DNA of 64,000 nucleotides. Source: Suillus spraguei. Its lineage: Eukaryota; Basidiomycota; Agaricomycetes; Boletales; Suillaceae. Numbering within the stretch: position 1 is the stretch's first letter; each line of letters begins with the position of its first letter. The notes beneath the pieces were generated by a model that saw nothing but the letters and a program-made list of their open reading frames with translations, did not search any database and was not told the origin of the DNA. Shown piece after piece: positions 1 to 11,233 of the stretch. The DNA lies in contig JABCPU010000214.1 in assembly GCA_016800925.1 (NCBI GenBank), positions 1 through 64,000 of the forward strand, written 5' to 3'. The translations under genes were made by a program, and so were the position numbers.

Positions 1-2570
1 TAACAGGAAGGTACAATTCATATATGCTTGGAAAGTTGCCGGAGAATTGCAGAGGCCAAAGAACATGACGTTCGGTTCAAAGAGGCCGAATTCTGTAGTA
101 AAAGCAGCTTTCCAGCGATCATCAGGATGGATGCGAATATTGTTATAGCCGGACCGGATATCCATTTTCGTAAAGAACTGTGCGTTATGAAGACGTGCGA
201 CAAGGGAGATTGGGAGTGGGAGCAGATAGGTGTTTTTGACTGTCCAATCATTGATGTAGTGATAATCTTGACAGGGATGCAATTCTCCACTCTTCTTTCC
301 CACAAAGAAGAAGCCACTGGCTTGGGGTGACTTTGATTCTGAGATAAATCCTTTTGCGACGTTTTCATCAATAAATGTTTTGACGGCAGCACATTCTTTT
401 TCTGATAGCAGGTAAACCTTAGACGTACGAGGGATGAAACCGGGTTTAGTATCGATCCGATGATCAATACCAGGGCGTTCGTGGGGTAGTTTGTTCAGTC
501 CGTCCTTAGCAAAGACGTCTGCAAAGTCGTGCAAATAATCCGGGACCAATTCTTCGAAGGATTTCTTTTTCTTTTCCTTCTCATCCGTGGTAAATTCTTG
601 AGCTTTGTTACTGTATTTCGGAAGGGAGATCGTGGAGTGATTGGGAAGTTGTTCGAGTAGGGAAGTTCCATCTCGTGTGAGAGGTGTATCCATGGATACT
701 TCTTCGATGATCCTCATACTGACTCCATCGGTATCATATTCCACAAGGAATTCTCCATCTCCAAGCTCATAAGAAGAAATCTCTCGCACCTCTGGTGCGT
801 GCCAGACATCTTGCATGGTGTTGAATTGGTCATCATCCTCTGTTGGGATCAACGAGGGCACGGGTTCTTCTTTATCGGGGATTTCTTCAATCGAAGCTGA
901 AAGAGTTTTCGGGGGGACGTAGAACTTGGATAATTTTGGTATGTTGGTATCTTGTCCTGGGATCTCTTCTTCTGCTTTTCTCTTTCCATGTTTCTGCTCT
1001 TCTATTGGCCATTGTTCAATAGGTCCCTGTCCGACCCGTTGCTCGGGTTCGGATTCACTCTTATGTTTTTCTGCGCGGGGGATCGGTGACACTGATCGTG
1101 GCAGTTGTACACGTGGAGTAGGGTCTATAGTACGTGGCATTCGTACTTCAGGTTCTGGGTCTCGAGGAACATCAATAGGAGAGGCGATGATGGATCTCGG
1201 AAGTCGGGAATGTTGCCACTTGGAATGGTGATTGAAGAGTTGGGGTAATCCATTCTTTTTTCGATCTGTATCTATATCAATTTTGATTTCATCCGATTTC
1301 GTTGTTCTAGGGAGGACGAGTGTTTCAGTGGCCCAATCTATATTTGGGTTCATTGCTCATAACCACGGGATTCCCAGAAGGATTTAATCTCTTCTTCCTA
1401 GTTTGGTGATATTGAATTTTGCATACATGGTTCATTCATCAATTTTGACCACTAGGAGACAGTAGTGTGTAATTGGTCCTCCTTTTATAAGGGTTCCATC
1501 TGCTGTAGTAACTCGAAACGGTGTTTTAAGTTTTCGTCGTGTGATTTGATGGAGTTTCACAAACTCTTCGGAGATAAATGTTCTGGCTGCGCCTGAATCA
1601 ATTACAGCGGTGGTGTCGACGGATTTTGAACGAGTACGCGAGTGGAGTGTGATAGGGACACGAAGTTCTTTTCTTTCACCTACAGCACGTACAAGTCTTA
1701 GTAATACATTGGGAGAAACATACATCGAGTCTTTGTTTCTCCAAGTCAAAAATCCGCGACAATTCTTCTTACAGTTTCTTCGTCGTCTTCTCTTCTTTAA
1801 CTTCAGTTTGTCGGAGTGGGGTCTTCTTCTTTCTGTCAGGACAATTATGAATGTGGTGTCCTGTCTTCTTGCATCCGAAGCATTGTCCCTTCTTCATACA
1901 TTCGGATCTCTCCGTGTCGGAGATTTGATCTACGACCATTGCATTTGAATCACGATTAGGTATATATCATGCATTCCCGTAATTCTTCTTCTTCTGTTGT
2001 GGAGCATGACGTGTCCTCATGGCTTGAAGACGATGATGGGCATTGTCAATAGCAACACATTGCAGCACAACATCTCTGAATACTTCTTAGACATCTCCTG
2101 TTGCGAAAAGCTTTGTGAGGATACCCCAATTAAGGCCATCTTGGAAGAATTGGATCTTCGTTGCATTGTCGGTGATCTGAGCCTTGGCTGCAAGTGCCTC
2201 AAAGTCAGCGACATAGGTGTGAAGATCTCCACTTCCTTGTTTGAGGTCTCTAAGTTTTGTAAGTGCGGTTCCTTTGGTATCCACTGGTTCGAAGACTTCT
2301 TTGAAACTTTTCATAAAATCCACCATTGTCCCATAACCAACTTTTTGTCCAGAGGTGTCGGTTGATTGGGCATGTTCAAGGAATTGTTCTTTCCAAGATT
2401 TGGCATTTTTCTCTGTCATGAAGAATGATCTTCTGCTTGTTGGTGGTATAAAGCTTTTCATTGATGTCAAAGTGCAAGTTGCACGACTGGATAAACTCGT
2501 GAGAGTTATCGCAATCTCCATCAAAACCATTTGGTTGACCGATTTTGTATTCAAATTCTTTGGTCGCCAT
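1..2570 (-). mobile_element. Ty3/gypsy retrotransposon, 5' half (gag-PR-RT), degenerate, cut by the window edge
   Basis: Read on the minus strand this holds the 5' half of a Ty3/gypsy element in canonical order. Gag starts near 2570 and continues to about 2090, with a one-base frameshift near 2430. A CCHC zinc knuckle (C-F-G-C-x4-H-x4-C) lies near 1850-1900. An aspartic protease with the active-site triplet D-S-G is encoded at about 1432-1749. A linker rich in Pro, Glu and Arg follows (about 900-1300), then the start of reverse transcriptase, including the K-M-D-I-R-S-G-Y block near position 170 and F-G-L-C-N-S-P near position 30. The rest of pol lies before position 1. The frameshift and stops suggest a dead copy. 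Order and motifs rule out copia, where integrase precedes reverse transcriptase. Confidence 0.9.
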
Positions 2571-2769
2571 GTTTGATGATTCGTCTGATGAGTTATACTT
2601 TCTCGGTGCCTACACGCGCTGTCTTGCTGTCCGTTAGGGCTTGTCTTCTGTCAGAGGGCTTTTCTTGACAATCTGCTCAGCGTACGCGTATGCTAGTCTG
2701 CTGATCTTAGTGATCAGGGTTCAGGGTTGAAGACTGGATAGTCTACGATCAAAATAGACTTTAATCTTT

Positions 2770-3244
2770 TGTTACGAACTGGGGTGGCATCACCAGCGAC
2801 AGTGAAAAGACACAGATGGTCTGCTGGGAAGTTCTTACAATGTCCAGAAGAGGACAAGGTGAAAGTACAAGGAACACGTTCCGAGTACAATCAAGGGTTC
2901 GGCCTCAAAGACAAGTCTAAGAGGTTCTACGAGAATAGAGACTAAGACTAAGGAGTGCTTAGACTTAGAGACGATTCAAGACAACTTAGGTTGGAGGCCT
3001 AAGCGAAGGAAATTCCAGGTAAAACCCAGTAAGATTAAAGTAAAGAATCTACTACAAGTACACTGTGCTTATATAGGCAAATATGTGTGCACAGACCAGG
3101 TAACCGTGAGAACGTAACTGCGTATCCTAATAAGGAAGGCATGTGTTGTACAGATGCGTTGAGCATATGAGTCAGAGTCATGTGACATGATATACAAGTA
3201 AGAAGATAACGGGAAAATGAATAGGGGCATGTACAACTGTAACA
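2770..3244 (-). repeat. 5' LTR of the Ty3/gypsy element
   Basis: A 475-bp segment upstream (minus sense) of gag, bounded by the perfect 6-bp inverted termini TGTTAC and GTAACA, which gives the TG...CA ends expected of an LTR. About 200 bp of leader (2571-2769) separates it from the gag start. The primer-binding site just after the LTR is not one I recognise. The partner LTR would lie outside the window, so identity between LTRs cannot be used to date the insertion. Confidence 0.75.
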
Positions 3245-3828
3245 CTACCCCCTGGTTTACACAAACAGCCCTCTGGCTCAAGGACTACGTCTGGTGTCAT
3301 ATTTTCTTTTATCTTTTCCTTTGCATCTACCTATGACTCGTGCATCGCCTCATTGGCTCGTACCCTTTATACCTTCAGCTCCACACCTGTGACTCCCTTT
3401 TGCACGTGTGTGCATTCATTGGTTCATACGCCTCTGACTCATCTATGAGCATGCATCTTCCTATTGGCTATCTGACTTCATACTTAATCTAGCGATACTT
3501 ACGTATTCGCACTCCACTTCAACCTTGCATATAAATACGTGCAGATAGCCTTTGTACATCTTTAACTTGAATCTACTTGATCTTCAACCCTGAACTTCTT
3601 TTAATAAGCTTTTCATAAAGCTTATTGTCACTATTCGAACTTTGTAGAAGCTCATTGCTTCTACATCTTTGATCATTGTCAAGAACCTCGTCTTAGTGAC
3701 GAAGGTCGTGAGACAGCGCACGGCGCCTACCTCCAACCAACGCAACTAGCACACTCTGCACTAGGAGACCGATATGCATGGGCTGCCGCTCTTGATAGAG
3801 CGCCCATCGCAGACACCACTCAAGTTCT
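3245..3828. other. Non-coding stretch with TATA box and two hairpins, LTR-like
   Basis: No supportable gene. A TATA-like box (ATATAAATA) lies at 3529-3537. Two short perfect inverted repeats follow: 3603-3612 pairs with 3617-3626 (10 bp, 4-nt loop), and 3644-3651 pairs with 3657-3664 (8 bp, 5-nt loop). A TATA box followed by a folded leader resembles the U3-R-U5 part of another LTR read on the plus strand, but I could not fix its ends. Confidence 0.4.
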
Positions 3829-3981
3829 TTAGCACCTGGCTAGGTCGCTAACAAGATCCAGAGAAAGGTCAGGGCCATTTAATTTATGCATGTCAGCATC
3901 GTAAAGATTGTCATCACCAGTGTCTGGAATAGGGCAGCCACTAGTAGTAGACACAGAAGCAGGAGTACTTTTCACTTGCAT
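3829..3981 (-). CDS. 50-residue ORF beside an LTR-like repeat, possible gag N-terminus
   Basis: A complete ATG-to-TAA reading frame of 50 codons on the minus strand, Ser/Thr-rich at the start and acidic later. It begins 17 bp past the inner end of the LTR-like repeat at 3999, which is where the gag of an element using that repeat as its 5' LTR would start. No conserved gag domain can be seen in so short a piece, so this is inferred from position only. It could be chance. Confidence 0.3.
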   Translation of the reverse strand: MQVKSTPASVSTTSGCPIPDTGDDNLYDADMHKLNGPDLSLDLVSDLARC

Positions 3982-3998
3982 GATAGATTGAAGGTGGT

Positions 3999-4481
3999 GT
4001 AAAGATACAATCTAGCCTGGGCTGTAGATAAACCACGGCCTAAGCTAGTATGTGAGTCTCGCACTCTACCTAGTCTGCTACTCTTGCAAGGCAAGAACAT
4101 TCAACCCTAAAGGGAATGCTAAGTTAGTATAGCTCAATAATGCCCAACCTGTGGTGCAAGACTGCTGTCGGAGGTAGTGAGATGCTAGTGGTGACCTCTG
4201 GTCCATGGGAAACTAGTGGTAAAACTAGCAGTAAGCGTGGGAATGCGGTAGGCAAGTGGTAGTGTAAGCGGTAAAACTGCGGTAAGGCGTGGGAAACTGG
4301 CGGTAAAACAAGCAGTGAAGCACAGGAAAGCAGTAAAGAGCGGTGGTGCGTGCAGCAGTAGAGCAATTCTTAAGAGACAGTAACTTCGGTGAAAGGCTTT
4401 ATTCCATTAGAGACAGTGGTAGTGACTATTCCTAAGTACCATGTGTACCATAGGAGGGAAGTAAGGAATGAGTACAGGTAC
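3999..4481 (-). repeat. LTR-like direct repeat, copy A
   Basis: About 480 bp beginning TGTAAAGATACAATC on the plus strand and highly similar to 4794-5280. The first ~190 bp and last ~60 bp align well between copies. The middle (about 4200-4370) is a degenerate minisatellite of short units built on GCGGTAAA, GCAGTAAAG and GTGGTAGAG, and it differs in unit number between copies. The orientation is inferred from the possible gag ORF at 3829-3981. Solo LTRs or a tandem duplication are both possible. Confidence 0.6.
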
Positions 4482-4793
4482 CTAGGAATTTTATACAAAA
4501 GAATAGCTACAGAGACAGAAAGGATAGGATAAAAACGCAGCAGACATGTACATAATAAGATGGCACTTCAGTTTACAAAACATAATGTACCAGCGAGACT
4601 GGATGGACATTGGACGGATGGTAAATCTTGCTTGAGGATGCCAAATGGGTTCATGGAGATTGCTGAAGATCACTGCTTCACAGGAAAAAAGTTGCTGTAG
4701 TACAGCCGCTAAGCTGCAACAAGGCTTCCGGAGTGCGGAATGATACCGTTAGATAGGGGTAATTCATGGTAAAATGGTATGACATAGGACGGT
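4482..4793. other. Spacer between the two LTR-like repeats
   Basis: 312 bp with no recognisable coding sequence. It is too short to be the inside of a functional retroelement, so the two repeats flanking it are probably tandem or nested solo LTRs rather than the two ends of one element. Confidence 0.4.
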
Positions 4794-5280
4794 GTAAAGA
4801 TACAATCTAGCCTGGGCTGTAGATGAACCACGGCCTAAGCTAGTATGCAAATCTTGCGCTCCATCTAGTCTGCTTCACTTGCTAAGCAAGAGCATTTGAC
4901 TCTAAAGGGAATGCTAAGTTAATATAGTTCAATAATGCCCAACCTGTGGTGCAAGACTGCCATTGAAGGTAGCGAGATGCTAGCGGTGACATCCGCTCCA
5001 TGGGAAAGTTGCAGTAAAGTAGTGGTAGAGCGCAGGAAGATAGCGGTAAAGTAGCGGTAGTGCGTGCGGTAAAACTGTGGTAAGGCGTGGGAAACTGGAG
5101 GTGAAACAAGCAGTGGAGCATAGTGATGAAGCATGGGAAAGCGTAGTGCAAGCGGTGAAGCACAGGAAAGCAGTAAAGAGCAGTGGTGTGTGCAGCAGTA
5201 AAACAATTCTTGAGAGACAGTGGTAGTGACTATTCCTAAGTATTGTGTGTACCATAGGGGGAAAGTAAAAGTACCGGTAT
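4794..5280 (-). repeat. LTR-like direct repeat, copy B
   Basis: Second copy of the repeat at 3999-4481, in the same orientation, about 795 bp further on. Differences include single-base changes and a rearranged GCGGTAAA-type minisatellite core. Similarity fades after the shared GTACCATAGG block near 5250-5280. The divergence between copies suggests they are not recent. Confidence 0.6.
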
Positions 5281-6485
5281 GTGCGAAGAGTCCTTTTAAC
5301 ATGTATCGTGAATGGCTGGAATACATAGCGAGAATGGTAGCGAGATAAAGATGTACTACGTGATTTTAGCAAAGAGGCACACAGCGAGCAAGCGGTGTCA
5401 TGGAAGGTAATGTAAGTCTTGCTGTAGCTTTAGTAATAGCGGAAATGAATATGCTACACACCAATGGATCTAGATGGAAATGGAATGGATAGGAGGACAT
5501 CGGTAGTGAGATTCAGTAAGGGGCAAGGATCCATGGAGCAAAAATGGTGCCGGCAAAGCAAAAAGGCTAATGCTCGTTATAGGGGATTTCTTGGTAGCTG
5601 CTGTAGACAGTAACGAGACACTTGTGTAAAACGGCACTTTCATGGTCAGTGTCATATACCATACTTCTAATCTCAGATCCGATCATATCCGTCCAGATCC
5701 GATCGTTTCCATATTCGTCCGGTCCACAGATCCTGTCCGGACCACCCTTCTGAATGTACTCACTTCTCGCACCTTAACTCCCTGGTGAACATCTGCGTCT
5801 ATCTCCTTTCGTCATTTCTCCTACTACCGGTACTCCGGCTGTTTATATTCCCGTCCTGTGTTACTGATCCGTTTCCTGTGTTCATTTCCGATTCATGCTT
5901 ACTGATCCGCTGTGCAATAACTAATAGACTTCCGTTACACTTCGTACATAGCCCTCGGTCCCGGACTTGCTAATTATCCGTCTTAGATACTTACTGTATA
6001 TAAACCACTTGTAGATCTCCGTAGAACCTTAGTTCGAATATCATCTTAGATTCTACTCATTCTGCCTCCTCCGGACTTAAGCCACTCTCCGCTTTAAGTC
6101 ACCTTCCGAGACTTAGGATTGACTCCTATAGTCTATACCTCCGACTTTATCTTCGGATAGTCCATCTCCGTTAGTTTCTAGTTAGGAACTCGTTCCGAAA
6201 CTAGCCTTTATCTCTGTCCTCTCCTTACGTTCCGAATTACCTTCGGACGTGTTATATCCGACACCTTCGGACACCCGGATCCGTCACGCAACCCCTTCCA
6301 GGTCTTCGGACGAATAACTCCTCCCTGAAATAAGGGGCATTACTCGAGAAAGGGGCACAGTGTACGAACTGAGGCCAAAGCCCTTCGGATCTCTCTACCC
6401 TTGAGTACAGTCTTAACAGTCAGCATGACTTTGTTCGCTACAACAGTGAAGCCAAAGAGTAAGGATAATGATAGCCAGTTGACAC
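5281..6485. repeat. TCCGGA/TTCGGA-rich block, probable old LTR
   Basis: No gene is supportable here. From about 5665 to 6330 the sequence is pyrimidine-rich and studded with TCCG, TCCGGA and TTCGGA words. A TATA box (TATATAAA) lies near 5997-6004. Such word-rich blocks with an internal TATA box are common in fungal LTRs, but no terminal repeats could be fixed. 6340-6485 shows nothing further. Confidence 0.35.
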
Positions 6486-7311
6486 CTATATGAAAATGTG
6501 CTGTTTTGAGCTCAGTGTGAGTTTGTTCATCACAGCGGCTAGCTTGGGATCAGATGAGAAAGCTTTTTGTGCATATGACAGGATGCCGCACCATAGTTCA
6601 TCCAGGTCATCATAGGTTGGAAGTTGTCATAGTACATCCTCTACAAGATAAATAGCATGAGCTGCATTTATCAACAAAAAAACTCACCACATAGATTAGC
6701 TGCTGCCTTGGGATCAGTGGGATCAACTCCACCACCGGTCTGGGTAAACCTTGATTGTTGCATTCAATATTTGTTTTTAAGACTAGTACAAAATTAACAT
6801 ACAAAAAGTGAAGTGAAGAAAACACTCACAAGGTAAGCCAGTTTGCAACTGTGACTGCAAACTTTTGCGGGTATGCCTTATAGTAGGTGTTATAGTAGAC
6901 AACATTAGCAAAGATCTCCTGAGCAATGATGGCATGAATCCGACCCTTCTCTATGCTGGAAGGCTGCATGCCACTCTCATCATCCTGCATGGTCTGATTC
7001 TTCTTTTTGTTCTCACTGAAAAGGATGTGACAGTCCGCATGGTGAGCCATAAGGTAAGCAATGAGAAGGAATGTATGATCTATGTGCCCACTTTCCCATT
7101 TGATGGTGAATTTTGATGGCAGGATAGAGACAGCAGGATCAGTGCTTGGGGCAGCTGTGGTAGTGTCAGTAGTGGCAGGAATGTTAACAGAGGCAGCATT
7201 AGTGATATAGTTTGGATTGGTGCATCCTCCTCTTGTTGCTCCCCTAGTCCCTCTTGTCCCTCGCACTTGGCCCCTCGATCTACCTTGGACCATCTTCTGT
7301 GGATCACTCAT
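6486..7311 (-). pseudogene. Fungal gene of unknown function with an in-frame stop
   Basis: Exon 1 starts at 7311 and encodes about 160 residues: an Arg/Gly-rich N-terminus, a Thr/Ala-rich linker, then a helical region containing W-E-S-G-H-I-D-H. This recalls lineage-specific agaricomycete proteins with a Myb/SANT-like start, often scattered in repeat regions; that match is from memory. A GTGAGT donor follows at about 6826. A short Thr-Gly-Gly-rich second exon lies near 6720-6745. A third exon runs to TAG at 6486-6488. The third exon carries an in-frame TGA about 11 codons in, where a Trp codon would fit, after which a clean reading frame continues for about 45 codons. It is either a pseudogene or a gene with one more splice than I can see. 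Confidence 0.5.
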
Positions 7312-8022
7312 GGGTGATATAAAGGCAGTTATTTGCTTTTACAGTTGCTCAGACCGCTGTATACGAGGGCAAAGGGCAGGCATGGCAGTTTAGACTCCGC
7401 ATGAAAGTTGCCGCATGGATGCCGTGCATTGCTTGCTTACTGAATTTTCAGGAAGCAACTCTGAATATTACTATTTTTGAAGACAGATTGGTTGTTAATG
7501 TATGACTCTAAGCGAGGGATTTGTGTAAAGACATGGGGATAGGCTGGGAATAGATGCTTTGAAAAACGCATGTCTCATACCCGGTAGGGGCGAACAATGC
7601 CTTGCTAGTGATAGAGAAGCCCTAAACCGGCATGTGAGGTCTTAGCGGGCAATGGAGAATGATTGATTTGTTTATCACTACACAGATGTTCGTCCAAGTG
7701 CGTAGACGTAGAGCTGAAAGAGAAGTGAAATGAGCGAAGACCAGGAAAATGTGGACAGGACGGCCAGACTGCGAGTTAGCGAGTAAGGCGACGAAAAAGG
7801 TGAAAAACTCAAATTAAAAACGAGCCGGAAAGAAGAGTATCATGCATCCAGTTAGAGTCACATGGGAATTTTGATGCGAAGGAATAGACATGAATGATGT
7901 AGAATCATATTGGCCCAGGGAAATATGGGCTTGCAGGATTGTAGGACCGCGAGGGTGAGGGGGTTAATGCAGATGAAGGACGTGGGTATATTATGCAAAA
8001 AGGGCGTTGGGGGCTCACAGCT
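7312..8022. other. Upstream flank of WD40 gene 1 (duplicated segment)
   Basis: No gene. From about 7640 onward the sequence is paralogous to 13394-13820, and its last part is also paralogous to about 10905-10985. It shares blocks such as GTGCGTAGACGTAGA and ATCATATTGGCCCAG with 13394-13820. It is therefore the left part of a segment copied together with the WD40 gene. Confidence 0.6.
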
Positions 8023-8289
8023 GTTTGCAAAAAAAGTTGACAGTATCATATACTGGAAAATCAGTCGCGACGTCAAGTTAATCTTCACGAGCATCAACGC
8101 CTTACACTCGAAGACATTCTTGCTTGCGTCGGATTTTCTGAAAGCACATTTTGGCGGACCCTCAAGCTCTGGCGCGAAACAGGAGATGTTGTGCGATGCA
8201 ATGCACGTATTGTTGACTGTATGTACACGGCGATTATTTGTTTGTTTCTTCTTTCCCAAAATGTCGCTACTGTCAACCTTTTTGCAGTG
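8023..8289 (+). mobile_element. Short inverted-repeat element with a transposase helix-turn-helix remnant
   Basis: A ~267-bp insertion with terminal inverted repeats at 8026-8045 and 8268-8286: TGCAAAAA followed by GTTGACAGTA on the left, mirrored on the right with one base different and one missing. CACAGCT occurs directly outside both ends (8016-8022 and 8290-8296), a candidate target-site duplication. Two paralogous flanks near 10981 and 13807 lack the insert, so they act as empty sites. Inside, about 8050-8200 encodes on the plus strand the N-terminal helix-turn-helix of a Tc1/mariner-like transposase (L-E-D-I-L-A-C-V-G-F then S-T-F-W-R-T-L-K-L-W), with one frameshift near 8070. A TA duplication would be usual for Tc1/mariner, so the superfamily is uncertain. 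Confidence 0.65.
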
Positions 8290-8552
8290 CACAGCTAGTG
8301 CTGAAGCTGTGAAGCGAACACGATATGAAGCAAGGAAGACGCACATGTAGAAAACTTTAACGACAACCCCTCTCCTGATTTGAATCTACATCAAACAAAA
8401 CACCTAATCTATCACGACTTTCGTTTCGCATTCGTCTTTCTTTGTACAAGTCAAGCTCATCTTGACTCTGAGTAAGCGATGAACTTGTACGCATTTGACG
8501 GCGAGAACTGAAATTATCATCTACTCATAAAGTGAATCTTGAAACCAAAATC

Positions 8553-10134
8553 ATGGGACATCAAGCCCCTGTGAAGCACAAGAATTTAGCGACAATGCCT
8601 TTCCGAAAGATAAAAGTAAAGGGTCGCATCGGTTGTATTCTATGCCTGCCAGGTGGACAGCGGGTTGTCATCTATTTATGGTGGGAGAGGTCATTTCAAG
8701 TCTGGGACCTGGAGAGGGGCATGCAGGTTGGGGATAAATGGAAGGACGATGGCATGGGGATAGGGTTGGCCATGACATTATCGCCGGATGGTAAGACCGT
8801 AGCAACCGGGGGTGGGGATGGCGCAGTGAGATTGTGGAACATTGACACGGGCAAGGTTATCAAGAAATGGACAGGGCCACATCTAGTGAGATCTTTGTGC
8901 TGGAGTCCAGATGGAGGGCGAGTGGTGAGTGGATCCTCGGATGGAGCATTCAGAATATGGGATGTCAAGAGGGGAGAAACTATCCTTGGACCAATCAACG
9001 CAGGGGAATACGTGAACGCGGTTTGCTACTCACCCAACGCCAAGATGATTGCCACCAGCGGGCTGGCATATGTGAAAATCTGGGATGCCAACACAGGCGA
9101 ATTGCTCAAAACAATTAATCGAGTCCTTTGTCAGTGCCTGGCATGGACCTCGGACGGAAAAACACTTCTCGCCGGTGAAATCAAGATCGTCACAGCCATA
9201 TGGACTGTCGATGTGCGCAATTCAGTCGAATCTATTTTTATTTCACTATCTCCCAATGACCGCATCCTTGCAACCAAAAAATTCGGGGACAAGACAGTGG
9301 AACTATGGAACACCGAAACAAATCAGCCCATCGGAATACCACTTCGCCATGGAAGCTTCGTGAACTGCGCTGCCTTTTCTGCAGATGGAAATTTCCTTGT
9401 CATTGGCTGCGACGACTACCTATGCACATGGGATGTTTCTGCTATCATCAAAGAAGCTGGCCTTCCGTCATATATTGTAAGCTTCAATACATTTCAATCT
9501 CAATTGCACTGACAGTGGTCCCCCAGGTTGATGTTACACCGCGACCAGCCTCAAAGATCAAAGGCGCTCCCCGAATACCTCCAGGTTTTTTCGACGATGA
9601 ACTGCGAAAGGCTAACGTATGTAATCTCCATTAATGACTGTCATTTAATGCTCTAACAAATATATTGTCAGTCGCACATTCGTCTATCCCAATCCCATGG
9701 GCCATATAACCACCCCACTACAGCGCTACATCGATTTAGTCCTTCTTCCTCATTCTGGCGCCGTTCAAAGCGGCCAGCTGAGCGCGATACCCGATCACGA
9801 TCCCGACCTTTTAGCTTGACTTGGAACCTATCTGGTATACTACGCAGACGAAATAGATCGGACATCCAGTTGCGAGAGATCAAGGTCTCTTACACAGCGG
9901 GAAAGCCTGTGTGTTCTTTCGTTTTTGCGGTTCTTCTTTATCTGACTCATTGTCACGTAGAGGAATTATCACGCTAGAAAGAAAGCTGCTAGCTCATCTC
10001 AACTTGCCAACACTGGTACCGCACCAACAACAGGAACAATCTCAAGTCCTCGTATTACCGTTAGTGGATGGCGCGCTCATCTCGTGGGCTGGCTTTGCTG
10101 CATGCCTATTCAGAACACAAACGATCAACTATAG
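8553..10134 (+). CDS. WD40 repeat protein (474 aa, four exons)
   Basis: Exons 8553-9476, 9527-9616, 9672-9908 and 9961-10134 are joined by GT-AG introns of 50, 55 and 52 bp, and all exon lengths keep frame. Residues ~1-310 form a beta-propeller of about six WD repeats with typical S-P-D-G turns and V-R-L-W-N, F-R-I-W-D and V-K-I-W-D strand ends. Residues ~310-474 are a Pro/Arg/Ser-rich tail containing P-G-F-F-D-D and T-A-G-K-P-R-N followed by a basic stretch. That tail type is, from memory, typical of expanded WD40 families in Boletales. It probably acts as a protein-interaction scaffold; the partner is unknown. ATG 8553 is the first in-frame ATG. A decayed paralog lies at 11234-12911. Confidence 0.85.
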
Positions 10135-11233
10135 CTTCGAAAGTTGTTTGATTGAATGGTTGATTGGTTGGACTGACGGTGAAGGCGTTCCTTTTGCTTG
10201 CCTCAGCATCTGTCATCACGAATGGTCCCTATGCCCACCTTGTACTTATCTGTGTGCGTCGCGGTGTTTTTTTTTATAAGACTAGTGCCCATTAGATGGA
10301 CATTTCGCATAATGAGGATATTATTTGACGGACAGGGTAGAGAGCTCATGGCGACCGTGAGTTCCAGCTGGCTCGTATCGAGAGCTGAAATAGAGTCAGG
10401 AATGTCGCAGCACTGCAAGTAGATGAAACTTGGTGAAGAAAATGAAATGCAAGTGACTGCTCACGGAGGTGGTGGCGTCAGGCACGTACTGAACTGCGAA
10501 GAATGTAAACTTGCTGACCGGATTGTAACTACATTGATAGAGACACCCAGTGGCTGAAGGAACCAATCTCCTTGCCTACAGACCGAGATAGCTTGCTGGC
10601 CCCCGAGAAAACAGCCTGAGGGAAGTAGGTGCGTCCATCAAAGTCTATTTCAATATCCTATGATCCATACCACATACCCACAGCTACCTTGCAGCATACA
10701 TGAAACTCCTCGACCTTTTCACGCGTCATCACAGAAGACATACTTATTTAGAACAGAAACACAAGTAAGGTCACAGCAACTCCTGGCTCGATCCAGAGAC
10801 CCACTAGATGAAGGAGAGGTTACAGCGGGAGGAATCGTGCCGATAGAAGTAGGTATGAAGTAGGTATTCCAGTAGTAGTGGATAGAGCACGCTCTGCTTG
10901 CAGGTGTGTGGGATTGTAGGACCGCGATGGTGAGGGGTTAATGCAGATGAAGAACGTAAGTATATTTGCGTCGGGCGCTTAATTTGCATAGCCAGTGGAC
11001 AAGCTGTGAAGCGATTTAGGCAAGGGAGACACACATGTAGAACACTTCAACAACTATCTCCCTCCTGACTTTAATCTCTATTGAACGAAAGCTCACTCCG
11101 TCTTCTGTTTCGCATTCGTCTTCGTGTACACGTTGGATATCTTGATTTTGAGAAAGTGATGAACTTGTATGGGATTTGATGACAAGAGCTGAAACTATCA
11201 CCATATCATGAAGTGAATCCCGAAACCAAAGTT
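10135..11233. other. Intergenic, between WD40 gene and its pseudogene copy
   Basis: No gene supported. About 10905-11233 is the second copy of the WD40 upstream flank, matching 7940-8022 plus 8290-8552. It contains the uninterrupted version of the site occupied by the inverted-repeat element at 8023. 10135-10900 shows nothing recognisable. Confidence 0.5.

Noticed and set aside
3999..5280. A complete short LTR retrotransposon bounded by the two direct repeats
   Set aside because: Only ~310 bp separate the repeats and they contain no primer site or coding sequence, so tandem or solo LTRs are more likely.
7858..8350. Overlapping open frames of ~150-160 codons on both strands upstream of the WD40 gene
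   Set aside because: They run across the duplicated flank and the inserted inverted-repeat element, have no family signature, and the paralogous flanks break the frames.
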